Source of the DNA: Bacteroidota bacterium
Lineage (GTDB): Bacteria; Bacteroidota; Bacteroidia; 2-12-FULL-35-15
Length of the DNA: 7,987 nucleotides
NCBI GenBank assembly: GCA_023251855.1
Contig: JAHEYA010000096.1
Coordinates: 1 to 7,987, forward strand
Direction of reading: 5' to 3'
In this document: positions 5,347 through 7,987 of the stretch, piece after piece
How the letters are laid out: the number at the start of each line of letters is the position of its first letter
How positions within the stretch are numbered: position 1 is the first letter of the stretch
The notes under the pieces: generated by a model
Told to the model about the DNA's origin: nothing
Database searches by the model: none
Seen by the model: the letters and a program-made list of their open reading frames with translations, nothing else
Made by a program: the position numbers and the translations under genes

Positions 5347-5384
5347 TCCTTCCAATTAAATTCAATAATTATAAAGAACAAAAA

Positions 5385-5461
5385 AAAGAGGTAAAATCTA
5401 TTTCTTGAACGAATATAACCTTAAAAAAGTTATACTGATAAAAAATAAATTTTACCTCTTT
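5385..5461 (-). terminator. Large nested terminator after rpsU
   Basis: AAAGAGGTAAAAT (5385-5397) and its exact complement (5449-5461) form a 13-bp stem on the minus strand that runs into eight U bases. The 51-base loop holds a second hairpin, TATAAC (5414-5419) against GTTATA (5429-5434). The structure starts 28 bases after the rpsU stop. The tail shows it terminates minus-strand transcription. The loop is far larger than in ordinary intrinsic terminators. Confidence 0.8.
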
Positions 5462-5488
5462 CAGACAAAATTATTTAGAAACTAACTA

Positions 5489-5686
5489 CTACAAGCCTTC
5501 TTCAGCTTTTTGCATTTGTAGTTTGTAGATTGCTTTTTTCTTTCCTTCGCGGTAAACGATAGAAGGTTTAATGAATTTTGAACGTTCACGAAGTTCTTTT
5601 ACAACTCCTGTTTTTTCAAATTTCTTTTTGAATTTTTTAAGTGCTTTTTCAATTGCTTCGCCTTCTTTAACTGGTACTATTAACAT
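5489..5686 (-). CDS. rpsU: Small ribosomal subunit protein bS21
   Basis: This 65-residue basic protein starts MLIVPVKEGEAIEKALKKFK and continues KKFEKTGVVKELRERSKFIKPS, the pattern of bS21, which binds the 30S platform near the 3' end of 16S rRNA. In Bacteroidota ribosomes bS21, with bS18 and bS6, is reported to help sequester the anti-Shine-Dalgarno, so it affects start-site choice. ATG 5686 is the usual start and the length matches the family. Its leader ends AAATTATTAAAACATG with no SD sequence; I recall a strong SD before rpsU in Flavobacterium, so its absence here is worth noting. A candidate promoter lies about 90 bases upstream and a large terminator follows, so it is probably a single-gene unit. 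The neighbours xerC, hpf and tuf match the gene order known in the phylum. Confidence 0.96.
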   Translation of the reverse strand: MLIVPVKEGEAIEKALKKFKKKFEKTGVVKELRERSKFIKPSIVYREGKKKAIYKLQMQKAEEGL

Positions 5687-5700
5687 GTTTTAATAATTTA

Positions 5701-5818
5701 GGATTTGTTGATTAAGGATTTGGGATTTTTACAATTCACAAATTTCATTATTTTCCAATTCTTCAATTGGGATGCAAATATAATTAAAATTTCTAAATCC
5801 TAAATCCTAAATCCTTAT
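5701..5818. repeat. Heptamer repeats around the rpsU promoter
   Basis: TAAATCC is repeated three times in tandem at 5794-5814. Oppositely oriented relatives (GGATTTG, AAGGATTTGGGATTT) lie at 5701-5728, so the pair forms loosely inverted flanks around the promoter and early leader. A 6-bp hairpin CCAATT-CTTC-AATTGG (5755-5770) lies between them. The repeats fill the gap between the acyl-CoA dehydrogenase stop and rpsU. No terminator with a T tail was found for the dehydrogenase gene. Confidence 0.7.
5775..5805 (-). promoter_or_regulatory. Candidate promoter of rpsU
   Basis: The minus strand carries a perfect -7 box TATATTTG (5782-5775; consensus TAnnTTTG). The expected -33 position, 19 bases upstream, falls in the TAAATCC heptamer repeat and reads ATTT, a partial match to TTTG. 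Transcription would start near 5768, giving a leader of about 80 bases that begins within or next to a small hairpin (5770-5755). Confidence 0.6.
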
Positions 5819-5829
5819 TTATTTCAATT

Positions 5830-6969
5830 TTATTTCAAAATTTCTCTCGCTATCACAATTTTTTGAATTTCGGAAGTTCCTTCACCAATAGTGCACAGTT
5901 TGGAATCGCGATAAAATTTTTCAGCTGGAAAATCCTTTGTATAGCCATAACCACCGAATATTTGAACAGCTTGTGTTCCAGCTCTAACAGCTACTTCGGA
6001 AGCATAATATTTTGCAAATGCTCCTTCTTTTGTCATTTTTTGGCCTTTATTCTTTTTATCAGCAGCTAATAGGGTCAATAGTTCAGCAGCTTCAATTTCG
6101 GTAGCCATATCAGCTAATTTAAAAGCAATAGCTTGAAAATGAGAAATAGGTTTACCAAACTGTTCACGTTCTTTAGAATACTTAATAGATGCCTCTAATG
6201 CACCTTTGGCAATACCTATTGATAATGCTGCAATTGAAATCCGACCACCATCCAACACTTTCATTGCCTGAGCAAAGCCCTCTCCTTCTTTTCCCATCAT
6301 CTGGGATTTATGAACACGACAATTATCAAAAATAAGTTCGGCAGTTTCTGAAGCACGCATTCCCAGCTTGTTTTCCTTTTTACCGGATTTAAAACCAGGT
6401 GTTCCTTTTTCAATAATAAAAGCTGACATTGCTTTATTATCGCCTTTTTCACCGGTGCGAACAATTACAACTGCCACATTTCCGCTGATTGCATGTGTTA
6501 TAAAATTTTTAGAACCATTAATTATATAATAGTCTCCATCTTTTTTAGCGGTTGAAGCCATTCCACCGGAATCAGAACCAGTGCCAGTTTCAGTTAAGCC
6601 CCATGCCCCGATCCATTCGGCAGTAGCTAATTTAGGAAGGTATTTCTTTTTTTGTTCTTCATTTCCAAAAGCAAGAATATGGCCTGTACATAATGAATTA
6701 TGCGCTGCCATTGATAGTCCGATAGAACCACAAATCTTACTTACTTCAACTATTGCAGTAACATATTCGGTATACGAAAAACCGGAACCTCCATATTCAG
6801 TAGGTACTAAAACACCCATCAAACCAAGATTACCCAGCTTTTTAAATACTTCTATCGGGAATTCTTGAGATTCGTCCCATTCCATCATTTTAGGACGTAT
6901 ATGGTCATTTCCAAATTTTTTGATCATATCAGCGATCATCAGCTGATTTTCATTGGTGCTAAAATCCAT
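5830..6969 (-). CDS. Acyl-CoA dehydrogenase (short/medium-chain type)
   Basis: This 379-residue flavoprotein introduces the trans-2 double bond into acyl-CoA, the first step of fatty-acid or branched-chain beta-oxidation, passing electrons to electron-transfer flavoprotein. The N-terminal helical domain (1-115) is followed by the FAD/substrate signature GAWGLTETGTGSDSGGMAS (121-139), a beta domain with SKNFITHA, and a C-terminal helical domain. Near the C-terminus are REQFGKPI (268-275), QIFGGYGYTKDFPAEKFYRD (336-355) and IGEGTSEIQ. E363 in that last motif is at the catalytic-base position of short- and medium-chain enzymes. Length is typical. ATG 6969 gives the usual N-terminus MDFSTNENQL; there is no SD. 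Exact substrate cannot be told; butyryl-CoA-like short chains are plausible. It is not part of the conserved translation cluster and stands between apt and rpsU. Confidence 0.95.
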   Translation of the reverse strand: MDFSTNENQLMIADMIKKFGNDHIRPKMMEWDESQEFPIEVFKKLGNLGLMGVLVPTEYGGSGFSYTEYVTAIVEVSKICGSIGLSMAAHNSLCTGHILAFGNEEQKKKYLPKLATAEWIGAWGLTETGTGSDSGGMASTAKKDGDYYIINGSKNFITHAISGNVAVVIVRTGEKGDNKAMSAFIIEKGTPGFKSGKKENKLGMRASETAELIFDNCRVHKSQMMGKEGEGFAQAMKVLDGGRISIAALSIGIAKGALEASIKYSKEREQFGKPISHFQAIAFKLADMATEIEAAELLTLLAADKKNKGQKMTKEGAFAKYYASEVAVRAGTQAVQIFGGYGYTKDFPAEKFYRDSKLCTIGEGTSEIQKIVIAREILK

Positions 6970-7018
6970 GTGCGAGTTTTTAAGGGTATAAAAAAATAAT
7001 TAATTTATTGTGCTAATT

Positions 7019-7051
7019 AACCCTAACAGGGTTTAAAACCCTGTCAGGGTA
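7019..7051. repeat. Palindromic repeat between apt and the acyl-CoA dehydrogenase
   Basis: Two 16-base arms (7019-7034 and 7036-7051) pair at 14 of 16 positions. Each contains its own smaller palindrome (CCCT-AAC-AGGG and CCCT-GTC-AGGG). The pattern is familiar as a dispersed intergenic repeat in Bacteroidota. It begins 12 bases past the apt stop on the coding strand but lacks a T tail, so it is not a canonical terminator, though the hairpin could stabilise the apt mRNA end. No clear promoter was seen for the dehydrogenase. Confidence 0.8.
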
Positions 7052-7062
7052 TGGTATACGAT

Positions 7063-7590
7063 TTAATAATTGACCAAACTAATAATGTTTTTAGAATATT
7101 GGTTCAACCTTTCTTTACCTTTCAAAAATTCAAGTTCAACAACAAACGCAAAACCAGCAACATTGCCTTTTTGCATTTGAATTAATTTAGCTGCAGCTTC
7201 CGCTGTACCGCCTGTTGCAAGCAAATCATCATGGATCATAGCATTCCAACCGGGTTGAATCTCATCAATTTGCATTTCCACTTTTGCACTTCCATACTCC
7301 AAATCATATTCATAAGAGATGGTTTTATACGGCAGTTTACCTGCTTTACGAACCAGAACAAATGGGATATTTAGTTTGTTTGCCAATGCAAAACCAAATA
7401 AAAATCCGCGACTTTCAACACCTACAATCGCATTTATGTTTTTGTCTTTACAATAATCTGAAAACATACTTACAATATCATTGCAAAGTTTGGGATTGTG
7501 TAATATTGGAGTGATATCTTTAAAAAGAATTCCCGGTTTGGGGAAATCAGGAACATCACGTATTTCGGATCTTATTTTTTCTTGAAGCAT
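7063..7590 (-). CDS. apt: Adenine phosphoribosyltransferase
   Basis: This cytoplasmic purine-salvage enzyme makes AMP from adenine and PRPP. The 175-residue protein has the family hallmarks in order: IRDVPDFPKPGILFKDITPI (10-29), the VGVESRGFLFG substrate loop (57-67), the flexible-loop region RKAGKLPYKTISYEYDLEYG (81-100), and the PRPP-binding motif IHDDLLATGGTA (119-130). In the last motif the usual hydrophobic residue before DD is histidine, a substitution compatible with function. Length is normal. ATG 7590 gives the standard N-terminus MLQEKIRSEI. The upstream helix-hairpin-helix gene stops one base before it (TAA, A, ATG), so the two are co-transcribed and probably translationally coupled; no SD is present. 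Identification is secure. Confidence 0.97.
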   Translation of the reverse strand: MLQEKIRSEIRDVPDFPKPGILFKDITPILHNPKLCNDIVSMFSDYCKDKNINAIVGVESRGFLFGFALANKLNIPFVLVRKAGKLPYKTISYEYDLEYGSAKVEMQIDEIQPGWNAMIHDDLLATGGTAEAAAKLIQMQKGNVAGFAFVVELEFLKGKERLNQYSKNIISLVNY

Positions 7591-7591
7591 T

Positions 7592-7987
7592 TTATTTAAG
7601 AATTAAGTACGGTACAATTTTACGGTATGTTTTGTCATCTACCAAATCTGTTTTTTTTATGTCCTGCAAAGCAGTATACTTACCATGTTTGGTGCGGTAA
7701 CTAAGAATTGCGTTTGCAGTATTCCAATTGATGTATGGGTGTTTTAATTCGGCAGCAGTACAGGTATTGATATTTATTTTTTTTATTTCGGTAGGGTCCA
7801 CAATTAAATATTTTTCTATTCCTCCAAATTTGATGCTATCAAACTTCCACATTTCCAAGAGTTGTTCTTTGGCAGAAAATCCGCCAAGTAAATTACGGTA
7901 TTTAATAATTTCTTTTGCATAAAATGGTCCAACACCTTTGATTTTGGTAAGTTGTATAAAATCAGCGGTATTTAACTCTACAAGAAC
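7592..7987 (-). CDS. Helix-hairpin-helix (ComEA-like) protein, C-terminal part
   Basis: The reading frame is open to the right edge, so the 5' end lies outside the window; 131 codons are visible. A TTG at 7858 could be mistaken for a start, but the family motifs continue upstream of it. Two helix-hairpin-helix units are seen: VELNTADFIQLTKIKGVGPF...AKEIIKYR (visible residues 3-31), and KININTCTAAELKHPYINWN with NAILSYRTKHGKYTALQDIK towards the end. The NTA...L..I.G.G..A..II.YR pattern is that of ComEA and related DNA-binding domains, found in DNA-uptake proteins and in stand-alone proteins of unknown role in Bacteroidota. No signal or membrane segment is visible because the N-terminus is missing. 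It overlaps no other gene and is followed after one base by apt. The exact function is not known. Confidence 0.88.
   Translation of the reverse strand, partial: VLVELNTADFIQLTKIKGVGPFYAKEIIKYRNLLGGFSAKEQLLEMWKFDSIKFGGIEKYLIVDPTEIKKININTCTAAELKHPYINWNTANAILSYRTKHGKYTALQDIKKTDLVDDKTYRKIVPYLILK

Noticed and set aside
7592..7858. Complete 88-residue gene starting at TTG 7858.
   Set aside because: The frame and a clear first helix-hairpin-helix motif continue upstream to the window edge, so this is an internal codon of a longer gene.

Overview
The window looks like a chromosomal segment of a member of the Bacteroidota. The signs are a secreted protein with a type IX secretion (T9SS) sorting domain, promoters of the TTG-N19-TAnnTTTG type, an almost complete lack of Shine-Dalgarno (SD) sequences before genes, A+T-rich intergenic DNA full of short palindromic and heptamer repeats, and the gene order rpsU - xerC - hpf - tRNA-Thr/Tyr/Gly/Thr - tuf, which I recall as conserved in this phylum. 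Genus cannot be told from the window. Every gene I can support is on the minus strand, so transcription runs from the right edge to the left edge.

From right to left in transcription order: 7987-7592 is the C-terminal part of a helix-hairpin-helix (ComEA-like) protein, followed after one base by apt (adenine phosphoribosyltransferase, 7590-7063). A palindromic repeat (7019-7051) separates these from an acyl-CoA dehydrogenase (6969-5830). Next come a promoter embedded in heptamer repeats and rpsU (bS21, 5686-5489), which ends at an unusually large nested terminator (5461-5385). A repeat-rich gap (5346-5266) precedes xerC (5147-4263). A GC-rich palindromic element abuts the xerC stop and leads into a 750-residue secreted protein with YopM/IpaH-like 20-residue leucine-rich repeats and a T9SS sorting tail (4146-1894). 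A 42-bp tandem repeat overlaps the stop of that gene. Then come hpf (ribosome hibernation factor, 1686-1387) and its terminator (1362-1328).

A strong promoter (1305-1275) then drives a stable-RNA/translation operon: tRNA-Thr(UGU), tRNA-Tyr(GUA), tRNA-Gly(UCC), tRNA-Thr(GGU) and tuf (EF-Tu, running off the left edge). Order and anticodons equal those of the E. coli thrU-tyrU-glyT-thrT-tufB operon, but here the spacers are expanded by repeats: three 30-bp hairpin units after tRNA-Tyr, and duplicated 3' ends of tRNA-Gly after tRNA-Gly.

Functionally the core is a translation module: EF-Tu, its tRNAs, a ribosome-hibernation factor and bS21. The most interesting signal is that hpf alone carries a perfect, well-spaced AGGAGG, while all other genes with a visible start, including rpsU, lack one. 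Because bS21 is reported to help hide the anti-SD in Bacteroidota ribosomes, this suggests a testable link between bS21 supply and hibernation-factor synthesis. The secreted leucine-rich-repeat protein looks like an accessory gene inserted into this otherwise conserved module.
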